Shown piece after piece: positions 16,273 through 25,451 of a stretch of DNA of 64,000 nt. How positions within the stretch are numbered: position 1 is the first letter of the stretch; the number at the start of each line of letters is the position of its first letter. Where the stretch lies: positions 31,362-95,361 of the forward strand of contig DIRP01000013.1 of the NCBI GenBank assembly GCA_002427525.1, written 5' to 3'. The notes under the pieces were generated by a model. That model had not been told where the DNA came from, searched no databases, and worked only from the letters and a program-made list of their open reading frames with translations. This DNA comes from Bacteroidales bacterium UBA5433 (GTDB lineage: Bacteria; Bacteroidota; Bacteroidia; Bacteroidales; UBA932). The position numbers were made by a program, and so were the translations under genes.

Positions 16273-17490
16273 ATGATGACCGACCGTGAAATCCGTTTTA
16301 TAAGAGAACACCTGAGTGAGGATATTCATGGTCTGGCCCTGGGTAAGCACAACTATCCGGGGATTGACGTTCCTAAGTGCCTCCTGCAAATAGAGGGACT
16401 GCGGAAAATAAAGAACAAAGTGCCGGAATGGTATGCGTGTACGCAGGTATTCATTCCTTCCACACAGGCTGCCGAACAGGCTTCTTCTGCAGAAACAGCC
16501 CGTTACAAATGGCGTTTTTTGAAAGAACCCGGAACGGTAGTTGATATGACGGGGGGCCTGGGGGTAGATGCGTATTACTTTGCCGCGACGAACAAACACG
16601 TGGTGTATGCCGAGCAGGATGCCGGGTTGTGCCGGGCCGCATCACATAACTTCCGGGTGCTGGGTGCCGGTGATCGCATACAGGTAATGCAGGCAGATGC
16701 ACAGCGGTTGTGGGACCCGGGAAACAGGCTGCCGGATGCAGATCTTGTATATGCCGACCCGTCCCGCAGAACAGCTGCGGGAACGCGTATCCGGGGTATT
16801 GCAGGATACAGCCCCGACGTGACGCGGCTGGCAACCACCGTACTGAAACAGGCTCCGGTATTTTTAATTAAAATTTCTCCGTTGGAAGATATTGTACATA
16901 CGCTGAGGCTTTTTCCCCAAACCTCGGAAATTCATGTACTGTCCCGGGAAAATGAGTGCAAAGAATTGCTGTTTTTGCTGAAAAGAGAAAAAAAAGCCGA
17001 GGCTTCTCCGCTCCTGGTATGTTCCGGAGGTTTTTCTTTTCGTTTGCAGGAAGAACAGCAGGCGGCTGCCACCGTGAGCCGGGAACGCAACTACGGAGAA
17101 ATAAAGGAAGGGCATTTCCTGCACGAACCGGAAGTATCCTTGCTTAAGGCAGGTGCTTTTGCTTTGCCTGTAGTACGTTTTGGGGTACAAAAAATTCATG
17201 GCAACAGCCATTTGTATGTATCTTCAACTCCGGCTGTTTCTTTTCCCGGCAGGTCGTTCAGGGTACACGAGATTATTCCCTTTACGTCCTCGAATCTCAG
17301 GCAGTTGGCTTTACGGTATCCCAGAGCCAATATGACGGTCCGTAATTTCCCGCTGAGTGTGGAGCAATGGAGAAAAAAAACAGGAATACGTGACGGGGGA
17401 ACGGATACATTGATTGGAACAACGGCGTATATTGCCGGAAAAGAAGTAAGAATCATGATTTATGCAACCAAATGGGAGGAAACTATATGA
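16273..17490 (+). CDS. Class I SAM-dependent methyltransferase with THUMP-like domain
   Basis: A 405-residue cytoplasmic protein. The SAM-binding motif VDMTGGLGVDAYYFA is near residue 90, followed by an acidic residue after strand 2 (VVYAEQD) and a catalytic-loop-like YADPSRR near residue 160. The C-terminal third matches the THUMP-like domain of Bacteroidetes RNA methyltransferase-like proteins. The target is probably RNA, but the exact base is unknown. A purine-rich GGAGGA lies 8 bp before the ATG, at the end of the DPP-IV gene. It ends in an ATGA overlap with the following metallopeptidase gene. Confidence 0.8.
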   Translation: MMTDREIRFIREHLSEDIHGLALGKHNYPGIDVPKCLLQIEGLRKIKNKVPEWYACTQVFIPSTQAAEQASSAETARYKWRFLKEPGTVVDMTGGLGVDAYYFAATNKHVVYAEQDAGLCRAASHNFRVLGAGDRIQVMQADAQRLWDPGNRLPDADLVYADPSRRTAAGTRIRGIAGYSPDVTRLATTVLKQAPVFLIKISPLEDIVHTLRLFPQTSEIHVLSRENECKELLFLLKREKKAEASPLLVCSGGFSFRLQEEQQAAATVSRERNYGEIKEGHFLHEPEVSLLKAGAFALPVVRFGVQKIHGNSHLYVSSTPAVSFPGRSFRVHEIIPFTSSNLRQLALRYPRANMTVRNFPLSVEQWRKKTGIRDGGTDTLIGTTAYIAGKEVRIMIYATKWEETI

Positions 17491-19523
17491 AAAAAACAAT
17501 GGCAATTTTGGCATGTACCTTGTTATTGGCGTGCCATACGAACACAAGAGAAACAGTTATGTCTAATATCAACGACCAAACGGTAGCAACCGTGCTGTCC
17601 CGTCTGGACAGCCAGGAAGAATTGTACGAACAAGCAGAACGGGGCGTGCGTCAGGCAGCGGCCTTATGGAGGGAAGAAGACGGCAGCCGGGAAGAATTTA
17701 CGGATTTTTGCCTGGAATATTTTTGTACTACAGAAGCAGAAAAAGAAGTCCTTTTTAACAAGCTTTCTGTAGCTTTTGAAAACATCATAGGTACGGCCAA
17801 CCAGGTAAGCGTGGCCTTGAAAAAACCGGTACATCTGGAAGGAGACGCGTTAACGCCTGTGGATCTGATTATGGGCAGTTACAGTCCTTCTGCCCATTTT
17901 TCGGAAGATATGTACGGCAACAAAATAGCCTTTATCTGCGCCCTTAATTTCCCGAATTTTTCTCTGGAAGAAAAAAACACCCTGGGCAGAGAGTGGAGCC
18001 GGAAGGAATGGGCTTATGCACGGCTGGGTGATATGTTTACACAGCGCACACCGGCCCGGCTGAACCAAGAGATGTCCCGCGTTATGGGAGATGCAGAAAA
18101 TTACATTGCATCCTACAATATCATGATGGGCAACCTGCTTACGGAAGACGGACGCCACCTGTTTCCGGAAGATATGGTGTTGCTGTCCCACTGGAACCTG
18201 CGGGACGAGATCAAATCCAATTACGCTCCGGGTCCGGATGCCCTGGAGAAGCAACGCATGATCCAACAGGTAATGGAACATATCGTATGTCAAAGCATTC
18301 CGGAGTGCGTGATCAACAACGACCGGTACGAGTGGAAACCCTGGTCCAACACCGTATATAAAGACGGGGAAGAAACGGTTGCCAAAGCCGAGGGAGCCAG
18401 ACGGTACGAACACCTGCTGGCTACCTTTCAGGTAGAAAAAGAAAGGGATGCGTACTACCCCAACATGCCTACGGCCATCATCCGTAATTTTGAACAGGAT
18501 ATGGAAGTTTCTGCCCGGGAAATTGAAGACTTGTTTGTGCATTTGGTTTCTTCCGAGCAAGTCAAGAAAGTGGCCGGCCTTATTGAAAAGCAATTGGGCA
18601 GACCGCTGGAACCTTTTGATATCTGGTACGACGGGTTCAAAAGCAGAACGGCTGTTTCTGAAGACGCACTGACAGCGCTTACACGTCGCAAATATCCGAA
18701 CGCAGCTGCTTTTGAGAAAGATATGCCCCGCATGTTGGACGTGCTGGGCTTTTCAAAGGCGCAGGCAAACGAACTGGCTTCGCGTATTGTGGTGGAATCG
18801 GCACGCGGTTCGGGCCATGCCTGGGGAGCCTCGGGGCGTTGGGAACCTGCCCGGTTGCGTACCCGCATTGGAAAAGAAGGTATGGACTACAAGGGGTTCA
18901 ACATTGCCGTACATGAATTCGGACACAACGTAGAACAGACGTTGAGTTTATATAATATTGATTATTATATGCTTAGCGGAGTTCCCAATACGGCTTTCAC
19001 AGAAGCCATTGCTTTTATATTCCAGAAACGTGACCTGCAACTGTTGGGGTATCCGCGGCAAGAAATGGACGACAATACGGTGTTGGATATCTTCTGGGGT
19101 TGCTACGAGATTATGGGTGTAGCTCTGGTGGATATGTACGTATGGCAATGGCTGTACGATAACCCCAAGGCTTCTGCTTCAGCCTTGAAAGAAGCCGTAC
19201 TGGAAAAAGCGCGCCAGGTATGGAACCTCTATTACCAACCGATTTTTGGGCATGAGGATTCTCCGCTGTTGGCCGTGTACTCACATATGATTAACAGTCC
19301 TATGTACCTGCCCAACTACCCGTTTGGCCATATCATTGAGTTCCAGTTGGAAGAGCACTTCAAAAACGAAGGCATAGAAGACAGGAACCAACTGGGCGCA
19401 GAAATCACCCGTCTGTTTACACAAGGCCGTTTGGTGCCTCAGTTATGGATGGAAGGGGCCACCGGCTCTCCCGTAAGTACCGAGCCGTTGCTTAGGGCTG
19501 TGGATAACCTAAGTATGTTTTAA
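17487..19523 (+). CDS. M3-like zinc metallopeptidase lipoprotein
   Basis: A 678-residue protein with a lipoprotein signal (LLACHTN, Cys near residue 16). The gluzincin motif HEFGH spans residues 476-480, with a probable third zinc ligand Glu506 in AFTEAIAF. The 26-residue gap from the second His is close to that of M3 oligopeptidases, but the rest is divergent and I cannot assign a named peptidase. I chose ATG 17487 (MKKTMAIL) because it starts the signal peptide, has GGGAGGA upstream and overlaps the previous stop as ATGA; an in-frame ATG at 17472 adds five residues. It ends overlapping the convergent esterase gene by 32 bp. Confidence 0.75.
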   Translation: MKKTMAILACTLLLACHTNTRETVMSNINDQTVATVLSRLDSQEELYEQAERGVRQAAALWREEDGSREEFTDFCLEYFCTTEAEKEVLFNKLSVAFENIIGTANQVSVALKKPVHLEGDALTPVDLIMGSYSPSAHFSEDMYGNKIAFICALNFPNFSLEEKNTLGREWSRKEWAYARLGDMFTQRTPARLNQEMSRVMGDAENYIASYNIMMGNLLTEDGRHLFPEDMVLLSHWNLRDEIKSNYAPGPDALEKQRMIQQVMEHIVCQSIPECVINNDRYEWKPWSNTVYKDGEETVAKAEGARRYEHLLATFQVEKERDAYYPNMPTAIIRNFEQDMEVSAREIEDLFVHLVSSEQVKKVAGLIEKQLGRPLEPFDIWYDGFKSRTAVSEDALTALTRRKYPNAAAFEKDMPRMLDVLGFSKAQANELASRIVVESARGSGHAWGASGRWEPARLRTRIGKEGMDYKGFNIAVHEFGHNVEQTLSLYNIDYYMLSGVPNTAFTEAIAFIFQKRDLQLLGYPRQEMDDNTVLDIFWGCYEIMGVALVDMYVWQWLYDNPKASASALKEAVLEKARQVWNLYYQPIFGHEDSPLLAVYSHMINSPMYLPNYPFGHIIEFQLEEHFKNEGIEDRNQLGAEITRLFTQGRLVPQLWMEGATGSPVSTEPLLRAVDNLSMF

Positions 19524-21258
19524 AGAACTCCGTACGCACCTCCTGCCACTGCGGTGGTGTGCTGTGCATGTTGTTTTTATATATCCTGTAGTCTTTAGGG
19601 GCTGTAATGTTGTTGTATCCGGCAAAGTTTGTACGGGGAGGACAGATTGGATCCTGCAGCCCCACTGCCATAATGGTAGGGGTTTTGATGCGCCCTGCCA
19701 GGTTCTTGATGTCAAAATAAGACAGTACCCGGAACAAGGCTTCTTTATCTAAGTCCGGATGCTCTTGCAGGTACGTTTCCATTTCACTGGCAGGCCAATC
19801 GGCAATCCGGAAATAGACGGGGTAGTCGCTTAAGAAAGGAATGGCCGGTGCAGCCACTGCAATGCGGTCATCCAATGCACAGACAGCTAAGGTGAAAGCA
19901 CCTCCCTGGCTGGCTCCCTGGGCGCCTATCCTGGAGGTATCGGCCTCGGCCCGGCTGCAAACAAAATCGACGGCACGTATTACGTCCATAAAGGCTCCCC
20001 GGTAGTAATATGTTTCTTCTGATGCAATACCCCAGGTAAACCACCGGCTTTCGTATGCGTTGCCTTGTTTGTAGATGCCCTGGCCGCGTACAGAGACTAC
20101 AAAGGAAATAAATCCGGGGTCGTCGTCTGTGTGCGGAATCCACGGGTTGGAGCCATACCCCATATAAGTGATAAGTACGGGATGTTTGCCCGGTTTCTTG
20201 GGAACGGCGTAGTACCCACCCATGGTTTCGTTACCAAAAGATTTCATTTCTACGTAATACACGTTTCGTTGGCCCCGGGAATGCTCCGGCAGCAACTTTA
20301 CCTTGGCTTGCATAGGAACGGCGTCCAGCAGCGCCCGGGTTTTTTCCCAGAAAGCGTCCAGGTCTTCCGGAGCATCCGGTACGGAAGTGATCTTTTCCGG
20401 TTCAAAACCAAAATGGAACGCCACCGGGTCCAGTGCATGTCCGTCTGCTGCAACCAGGAGGGAACACCTGTAAAAACCGGGACCCTGCAGTTGTATGTTG
20501 TCATTCCATGTTGTGCCGGCACCGGGACGGAGAACGGTACGGTATGTTTTTTCGCTTACACGTTGGTGGTCGTCGGTAGCAATAACCACGCGGACACGGA
20601 CTTTTCGTCTGACATCTTCCGGGTTGGTGACCGTGAAGTTGAGCATGTGCGGTTCCGATTCCATGAATACGCCGTTTTCTGCCGTTACTCCGGCTTCTGT
20701 GGTAATTCTCGGAAGGGGAGTGACCGGCTTCAATACGACGGAAAACGTGAGCAGGCCTCCGTCTCCGCCGTCGTCATACACCTGGATGGCCAGGGTGTTG
20801 GGACCTTGGGTATCTACGTACTCCAGAGGAACTACGTACGTACGTTTTTGCCCCTGTGCGCTTTTGTAATTGGGAGGGAAGTTGCCGGTACGGCCTATGT
20901 AATGCCCGTTGAAATACAGGGCATCGGCATCGTCTGCATTGTCGTAACTTACCTCCAGACCTTTGTAGTACGTGACGGCACGTACAAAATCATCCGGAAG
21001 GGTAAATGTAGTACGGTACCAGCCGTAACCGTCGTAGCGAGCATAGCCCTGCTCTTCCCAACAGGTGGTAATGCAGAGCGTATCCCACAGGCTGTCGTCT
21101 GCCTGCGGGTTGGCCCACGCGGTATCGTTGCCCGTTTGAAATTTCCAATAGATGCCCAGATCAAAACTACTATTTGCTGAGGGTCGGTTGCAAGCAGGCA
21201 TGGTCACCATAAGGACCAGAAGCACTACATAAAACAGAGGTTGTGTGATTTTTTTCAT
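19492..21258 (-). CDS. Acetylxylan esterase (AXE1/CE7)-like lipoprotein
   Basis: A 588-residue lipoprotein with lipobox MPAC at residues 20-23. An N-terminal jelly-roll, galactose-binding-like domain (about 35-185) contains GYGWYRTTF and ALYFNGHYIG. A linker Ig-like segment follows, then a C-terminal alpha/beta hydrolase of the AXE1 (cephalosporin-C deacetylase) family with the nucleophile motif GASQGG and late Asp and His segments (GLQDPICPP, NNMHS). Likely role: deacetylation of polysaccharide or oligosaccharide at the cell surface. No polysaccharide utilisation genes adjoin it, so the substrate is open. A near-consensus -7 box TACCTTTA lies 5 nt before the ATG. Confidence 0.78.
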   Translation of the reverse strand: MKKITQPLFYVVLLVLMVTMPACNRPSANSSFDLGIYWKFQTGNDTAWANPQADDSLWDTLCITTCWEEQGYARYDGYGWYRTTFTLPDDFVRAVTYYKGLEVSYDNADDADALYFNGHYIGRTGNFPPNYKSAQGQKRTYVVPLEYVDTQGPNTLAIQVYDDGGDGGLLTFSVVLKPVTPLPRITTEAGVTAENGVFMESEPHMLNFTVTNPEDVRRKVRVRVVIATDDHQRVSEKTYRTVLRPGAGTTWNDNIQLQGPGFYRCSLLVAADGHALDPVAFHFGFEPEKITSVPDAPEDLDAFWEKTRALLDAVPMQAKVKLLPEHSRGQRNVYYVEMKSFGNETMGGYYAVPKKPGKHPVLITYMGYGSNPWIPHTDDDPGFISFVVSVRGQGIYKQGNAYESRWFTWGIASEETYYYRGAFMDVIRAVDFVCSRAEADTSRIGAQGASQGGAFTLAVCALDDRIAVAAPAIPFLSDYPVYFRIADWPASEMETYLQEHPDLDKEALFRVLSYFDIKNLAGRIKTPTIMAVGLQDPICPPRTNFAGYNNITAPKDYRIYKNNMHSTPPQWQEVRTEFFKTYLGYPQP

Positions 21259-21263
21259 AGGAG

Positions 21264-21271
21264 TAAAGGTA
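21264..21271 (-). promoter_or_regulatory. Variant -7 box of the esterase gene
   Basis: TACCTTTA on the minus strand (one mismatch to TAnnTTTG), 5 nt before the ATG at 21258. Confidence 0.35.
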
Positions 21272-21283
21272 ACGTATTTTAGT

Positions 21284-22792
21284 TTATTCTGCTTTAAATT
21301 CTACGGGATGGGGTACGCAGTGGATTATGTACTGCAGGACCGGTTTTTTGCGGCGGTATATGATTACTGTGTCCAGGGGAACGGTGCCGTGGAGCGTTTG
21401 CGGGTACCGGTTGGACTGGATGTAGTACATGGGTTCGTGGGGATCAATGCCGCCCCGGAGAGCGGTTATTTCTTCGTACTTGTGGGTTCTTTCCGTGGGT
21501 CCCGTGGTTTTCACAACGGTGCCGGCCGGTCCGGCTACGTAGTAATCCAGGTGTGCGGCAGGGAACCAGCGCGTGGCCAGCAGGGCGGCTCCGGGGGGCA
21601 TGCCTTCCTTGCCTCGGCTTAGATCATACAGGTTTTCCTGCTCTTGTTGGATGTTTTTGAATTCCGTTCCCAGTTGCTTCCAGCCGTACATATCCAACGA
21701 CACGTCTGTTGTTGTACTCAGGGGAATCAGGCCGGTGCGTATTTGCAGGGTACCGGCTACCAAAACAAGCACGACAAGGCCCAGGGACAGGCGCAGGGGT
21801 TTGTACAGGTTGCGGTGGGCAGCTGCTGCGGCGGCCAGTACCAGCAGGGGGAAAAAAGCCGGGGCACTCCAGTGGGGCAACGTATTTCTGAACAGGGAAA
21901 AGAATACAAAAACAGCAATCATGGGCACGGACTGGCACAGCACCATGCGAAAAAACGCAGGAGTCACAGGACGCGCAGGACTCGTCACGTAATACCGGAT
22001 GGCCCAGAGCATAAGCACTACGTTTACCGGGTTGTTGTACAGAAAAGAACCGGCAAGTTCCCGGCCCAGGCTCAGAAAATCAGTCTTTTTGCCAAAAAAG
22101 GCCACGCGTTCTGCGTGGTACAGAAGGCCCGAGGCCCGGTGCGTGACGTTCCAGGCTATGACGGGGGCAAAAAGTACAAGCGACAAGCCAATGCCGGCCC
22201 ACAGCCAGGGCGAGGCCAACATTTTTCTGTTGTACAGCAGCAGGTACAACAGCGTACCGGCCCACAGGAAGGCTCCTGTGTATTTGCTGAGCAGGGCTCC
22301 GCCGGCCAGCAGTCCGGCCCAAAGGAAAAGAGAAGGTTTCTCTTCTCCGTTGCTTGCACATCCGCACGCCCGGAGCATAAAATATAACGAGCCCAGGTAA
22401 CACGTAGCCAGGGGCGTATCGGGGAGGATGAACGTTCCGGTAAGTACGGTGGCATACAGAGAACCGGTATACAATACGGCTGCGTACCATCCTGCTTTCC
22501 GGCTCCCGGTCAGCAGGCCCAAACGCCAGGCAAGCCAGGTATTGAGTGTTCCCAGCACCAGGGCCGGCACCCGCAGCATAAAAGTACTGTCAAAGGTCAG
22601 GTTCCCCGTAAACAGGTTGATGAGCCATCCTACCATGGGAGGGTGGTCAAAGTGGCTCCAGTCCGGAAACAGCGCGTAGGTCCAGTAATAAACCTCGTCG
22701 TTACCCAATTCCGTAAGCCCTGCCACAAGGCTTCTTAGCAGCAGGGAAAACCCCATAAGCAGGAGCAGGTGTTTTTGGTAAGGCTTTTTCAT
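21284..22792 (-). CDS. GT39/ArnT-like membrane glycosyltransferase
   Basis: A 502-residue multi-pass protein of the dolichyl-phosphate-mannose mannosyltransferase superfamily. Near the N-terminus it has GNDEVYYW (acidic catalytic pair in the first extracytoplasmic loop) and the typical FDHPPMVGW motif, then about ten membrane helices and a small periplasmic C-terminal domain. Such enzymes transfer a sugar from an undecaprenyl- or polyprenyl-phosphate donor to lipid A, protein or glycan. The acceptor here is unknown. Downstream after 25 bp lies the esterase. A -7 box lies 5 nt before the ATG. Confidence 0.8.
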   Translation of the reverse strand: MKKPYQKHLLLLMGFSLLLRSLVAGLTELGNDEVYYWTYALFPDWSHFDHPPMVGWLINLFTGNLTFDSTFMLRVPALVLGTLNTWLAWRLGLLTGSRKAGWYAAVLYTGSLYATVLTGTFILPDTPLATCYLGSLYFMLRACGCASNGEEKPSLFLWAGLLAGGALLSKYTGAFLWAGTLLYLLLYNRKMLASPWLWAGIGLSLVLFAPVIAWNVTHRASGLLYHAERVAFFGKKTDFLSLGRELAGSFLYNNPVNVVLMLWAIRYYVTSPARPVTPAFFRMVLCQSVPMIAVFVFFSLFRNTLPHWSAPAFFPLLVLAAAAAAHRNLYKPLRLSLGLVVLVLVAGTLQIRTGLIPLSTTTDVSLDMYGWKQLGTEFKNIQQEQENLYDLSRGKEGMPPGAALLATRWFPAAHLDYYVAGPAGTVVKTTGPTERTHKYEEITALRGGIDPHEPMYYIQSNRYPQTLHGTVPLDTVIIYRRKKPVLQYIIHCVPHPVEFKAE

Positions 22793-22797
22793 TTGTA

Positions 22798-22805
22798 CAA
22801 AGATA
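22798..22805 (-). promoter_or_regulatory. -7 box of the GT39 gene
   Basis: TATCTTTG on the minus strand, 5 nt upstream of the ATG at 22792. Confidence 0.55.
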
Positions 22806-22839
22806 ACAAAGTCATGAATGCCTTTCCCTTCCTTTTTAA

Positions 22840-22847
22840 TACCTTTG
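22840..22847 (+). promoter_or_regulatory. -7 box of rfbD
   Basis: TACCTTTG on the plus strand, 5 nt upstream of the rfbD ATG at 22853. It supports that start over an in-frame GTG at 22769, which would lie upstream of the promoter. Confidence 0.55.
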
Positions 22848-22852
22848 TGTTT

Positions 22853-23716
22853 ATGAAAGTACTTTTAACAGGTGCTAACGGAGGGGTAGGCACGGTAGTG
22901 TGTCAGGCGGCTCTGCATACAGAGGGAATAGAGCTGGTGCCCTGCTCTCGCCAGGCATTGGACGTTTTGGACAGCCGGGCCCTTGCAAAAGCCTTGTTAA
23001 GTCACAAGCCGGACTATGTCATCAATGCGGCTGCTTTTACACACGTAGACAGGGCAGAAACAGAGGTGGAAGAGGCCTTCCGCCTGAATGCACTCTGCCT
23101 TAAGGGAATGGTGGATGCCTGCAATCAAGTGGGGGCGGCACTCATCCATTTATCAACCGATTACGTTTTTGACGGAGAGAAAAAAACTCCTTATACAGAA
23201 GAAGACAAAGAGAACCCCATCAATATGTACGGGGCTTCCAAATGGGCAGGAGAGCAGGTGGTACTAGCTTATAACCTGGGTACCGTCGTAAGGACCAGCT
23301 GGGTGTATTCCCTTCATTCAAAAAACTTTCTGGCCGCCATACCTCGTTTGCTTCGCACCAAGGACGAGCCGTTGTATGTAGAGAATTCCCAGAAGAATTC
23401 GCCTACGTTTGCCCTCCACCTGGTGGAAGCTTTGTTGGCTTTGGTAAAAAAGAACGTTCGGCAGGGATTGTACCATTATACCAATGCCGGAGGAGGGTGT
23501 ACGAGGTACGAATTTGCCTGCCACGTAAGGGACAGAATCCTGGAGAAAGAGCCCGGGGCACGATTGGTTCCTGTTTATCCCATGGAACCTGTCTTGCAGG
23601 ACCCGCCGGGAACGGCGCCCAGGCCGCTGTATTCTGTTATGAGTCCGGATAAAATAGCAAAACAACTGGGACTTACCGTGCCGCACTGGCAGGAAGGAAT
23701 TGGTTTTATTATATAA
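22853..23716 (+). CDS. rfbD: dTDP-4-dehydrorhamnose reductase
   Basis: A 287-residue NAD(P)-dependent reductase, last step of dTDP-L-rhamnose synthesis. The Rossmann motif TGANGGVG is at residues 6-13; STDYVFDG precedes the active-site YGASKWAGE (YxxxK). The C-terminal RmlD substrate-binding region is complete. The ATG at 22853 was chosen because it starts the first beta-strand (MKVLLTG) and lies just after a -7 box. The other rml genes are not in the window. The phosphohexomutase gene follows after 7 bp, consistent with nucleotide-sugar supply. Confidence 0.88.
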   Translation: MKVLLTGANGGVGTVVCQAALHTEGIELVPCSRQALDVLDSRALAKALLSHKPDYVINAAAFTHVDRAETEVEEAFRLNALCLKGMVDACNQVGAALIHLSTDYVFDGEKKTPYTEEDKENPINMYGASKWAGEQVVLAYNLGTVVRTSWVYSLHSKNFLAAIPRLLRTKDEPLYVENSQKNSPTFALHLVEALLALVKKNVRQGLYHYTNAGGGCTRYEFACHVRDRILEKEPGARLVPVYPMEPVLQDPPGTAPRPLYSVMSPDKIAKQLGLTVPHWQEGIGFII

Positions 23717-23723
23717 CTATACT

Positions 23724-25451
23724 ATGGAAAAAAACTTCATGGACAGGGCCGGGGAATGGCTGGGAGCATCGTACAGTAACGAAACCCATGCAGAGGTTCG
23801 CAGGCTTATGCAGGAAGATCCGGCATTGCTGGAAGATTCGTTTTACAAAAATCTGGAATTTGGAACAGGTGGATTGCGGGGCATTATGGGAGTGGGAACA
23901 AACAGGGTAAACCGTTATACGGTGGGGATGGTAACGCAGGGGCTGGCCAATTACGTAAAGAAAATGGGTCCCGGACCGTATAAGGCAGCCGTGTCATTTG
24001 ACTGCAGGAACCAATCGCCCGACTTTGCGGCCATGGTAGCAGAGGTGTTGGCAGCCAATGATTTTACGGTTTATTTATACGATGCCTTGCGGCCGACTCC
24101 GCAATTGAGTTTTACGGTACGTCATCTGGAATGCCAGATTGGCGTTATGATCACGGCCAGCCACAATCCAAAAGAATACAACGGTTACAAGGTGTATGGA
24201 GATGACGGAGCTCAGGTGGTGGCTCCTTTTGACAGCATGATTATTGAAGAAGTGCGTAAGGTGCAGTCACCGGAGCAGGTACAGGTTGACGGAGGAAACG
24301 GAAAGGTTGTCACGTTGGGTCAGGAAATGGACGAAACCTACCTGAAAGCCATCCTGAGCCTGATCAATTTAAGTCCGGATGCCATTCGTAAGCACGGCGC
24401 TATGAAAATTGTATATACGCCGCTTCACGGGACAGGGGTACGCCTGGTTCCTGAAGCTATGAAGCAGGTTGGTTTTACACAGGTGCTTCATGTTCCGGAA
24501 CAGGATGTTACAGACGGTAATTTCCCCACCGTTGTTTCGCCTAATCCGGAAGAACCGGAAGCTTTGAAGATGGCGCTTGAGAAAGCCGAGGAAACAGGAG
24601 CAGCCTTGGTGATGGCTACAGACCCGGACAGCGACCGGATTGGCGTGGCAGCCCGTGACGGAAACGGAGACATGAAAATCCTGAACGGAAACCAGATTGC
24701 GGTCCTTCTTACGTATTATATGTTGGAGAAGTGGAAAGCCGGTAAAAAGATCCGGGGAAGGGAATACATTGTAAAAACCATTGTGACTACCGATTTGTTA
24801 CAGGCTATGGCCAGGTATTACGGTGTGGAATGCTACAATGTACTTACCGGGTTTAAGTACATTGCAGACATTGTCCGAAAAAATGAAGGGAAAAAGGTAT
24901 TTATTTGTGGGGGAGAAGAAAGCTACGGCTTCAATGTTGGAGAATATGTGCGTGACAAAGATGCGGTGATTTCTTGTACGCTTATGGCAGAAGCGGCTTG
25001 CTGGGCAGCTGACCAGGGCAAAACCCTGCACGATTTGCTCAAGGAAATATACGTTCGTTTTGGCTTCTTTAAAGAAAAGACGGTATCTGTGACGTTAAAA
25101 GGAATTGACGGTATGAAGGAAATGGAAGCTATCATGAGGAAACTGAGGGAGCAGCCGCCGGTACAAATGCTGGGATCGCCTGTGGTGTTGGTACACGATT
25201 ACAAAAAGGGTGAGACTACGGATATGCTCAGCGATTTAAGGTATAAGACTGTTTTGCCGAAATCTGATGTAGTTCAGTTTGTGAGCGCTTCCAATGCTGT
25301 GGTGACGGTAAGGCCTTCGGGAACGGAGCCTAAAATAAAATATTACTTTGGGGTACGGTCGCAGGTAGAAGCCTACGATGATGTGGAACAGGCAAACGCT
25401 CTTTTGGAAGAGCAACTGACCCGGCTGGAAAAAGAAATCACCGGCTTGTAG
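23724..25451 (+). CDS. Phosphoglucomutase/phosphomannomutase
   Basis: A 575-residue alpha-D-phosphohexomutase. The active-site phosphoserine is in TASHNPKEYNGYK (about residues 143-155), the Mg-binding loop is DPDSDRIG, the sugar-binding loop is GGEESYGF, and the C-terminal phosphate-binding motif is RPSGTEPK. This four-domain size class (about 580 residues) in Bacteroidetes interconverts hexose 1- and 6-phosphates. I chose ATG 23724 (MEKNFMDRA), 7 bp after the rfbD stop, rather than the earlier in-frame start at 23700 inside rfbD. Its end overlaps the convergent AraC gene by 14 bp. Confidence 0.9.
   Translation: MEKNFMDRAGEWLGASYSNETHAEVRRLMQEDPALLEDSFYKNLEFGTGGLRGIMGVGTNRVNRYTVGMVTQGLANYVKKMGPGPYKAAVSFDCRNQSPDFAAMVAEVLAANDFTVYLYDALRPTPQLSFTVRHLECQIGVMITASHNPKEYNGYKVYGDDGAQVVAPFDSMIIEEVRKVQSPEQVQVDGGNGKVVTLGQEMDETYLKAILSLINLSPDAIRKHGAMKIVYTPLHGTGVRLVPEAMKQVGFTQVLHVPEQDVTDGNFPTVVSPNPEEPEALKMALEKAEETGAALVMATDPDSDRIGVAARDGNGDMKILNGNQIAVLLTYYMLEKWKAGKKIRGREYIVKTIVTTDLLQAMARYYGVECYNVLTGFKYIADIVRKNEGKKVFICGGEESYGFNVGEYVRDKDAVISCTLMAEAACWAADQGKTLHDLLKEIYVRFGFFKEKTVSVTLKGIDGMKEMEAIMRKLREQPPVQMLGSPVVLVHDYKKGETTDMLSDLRYKTVLPKSDVVQFVSASNAVVTVRPSGTEPKIKYYFGVRSQVEAYDDVEQANALLEEQLTRLEKEITGL

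Noticed and set aside
17850..18593. 247-codon minus-strand frame inside the M3-like peptidase gene
   Set aside because: Composition is not protein-like (many His, Cys, Arg) and the plus-strand gene has clear motifs.
20065..21180. 371-codon plus-strand open frame opposite the esterase gene
   Set aside because: The minus strand encodes a full esterase with signal peptide and catalytic motif; the plus frame has no recognisable domain or promoter and is a shadow.
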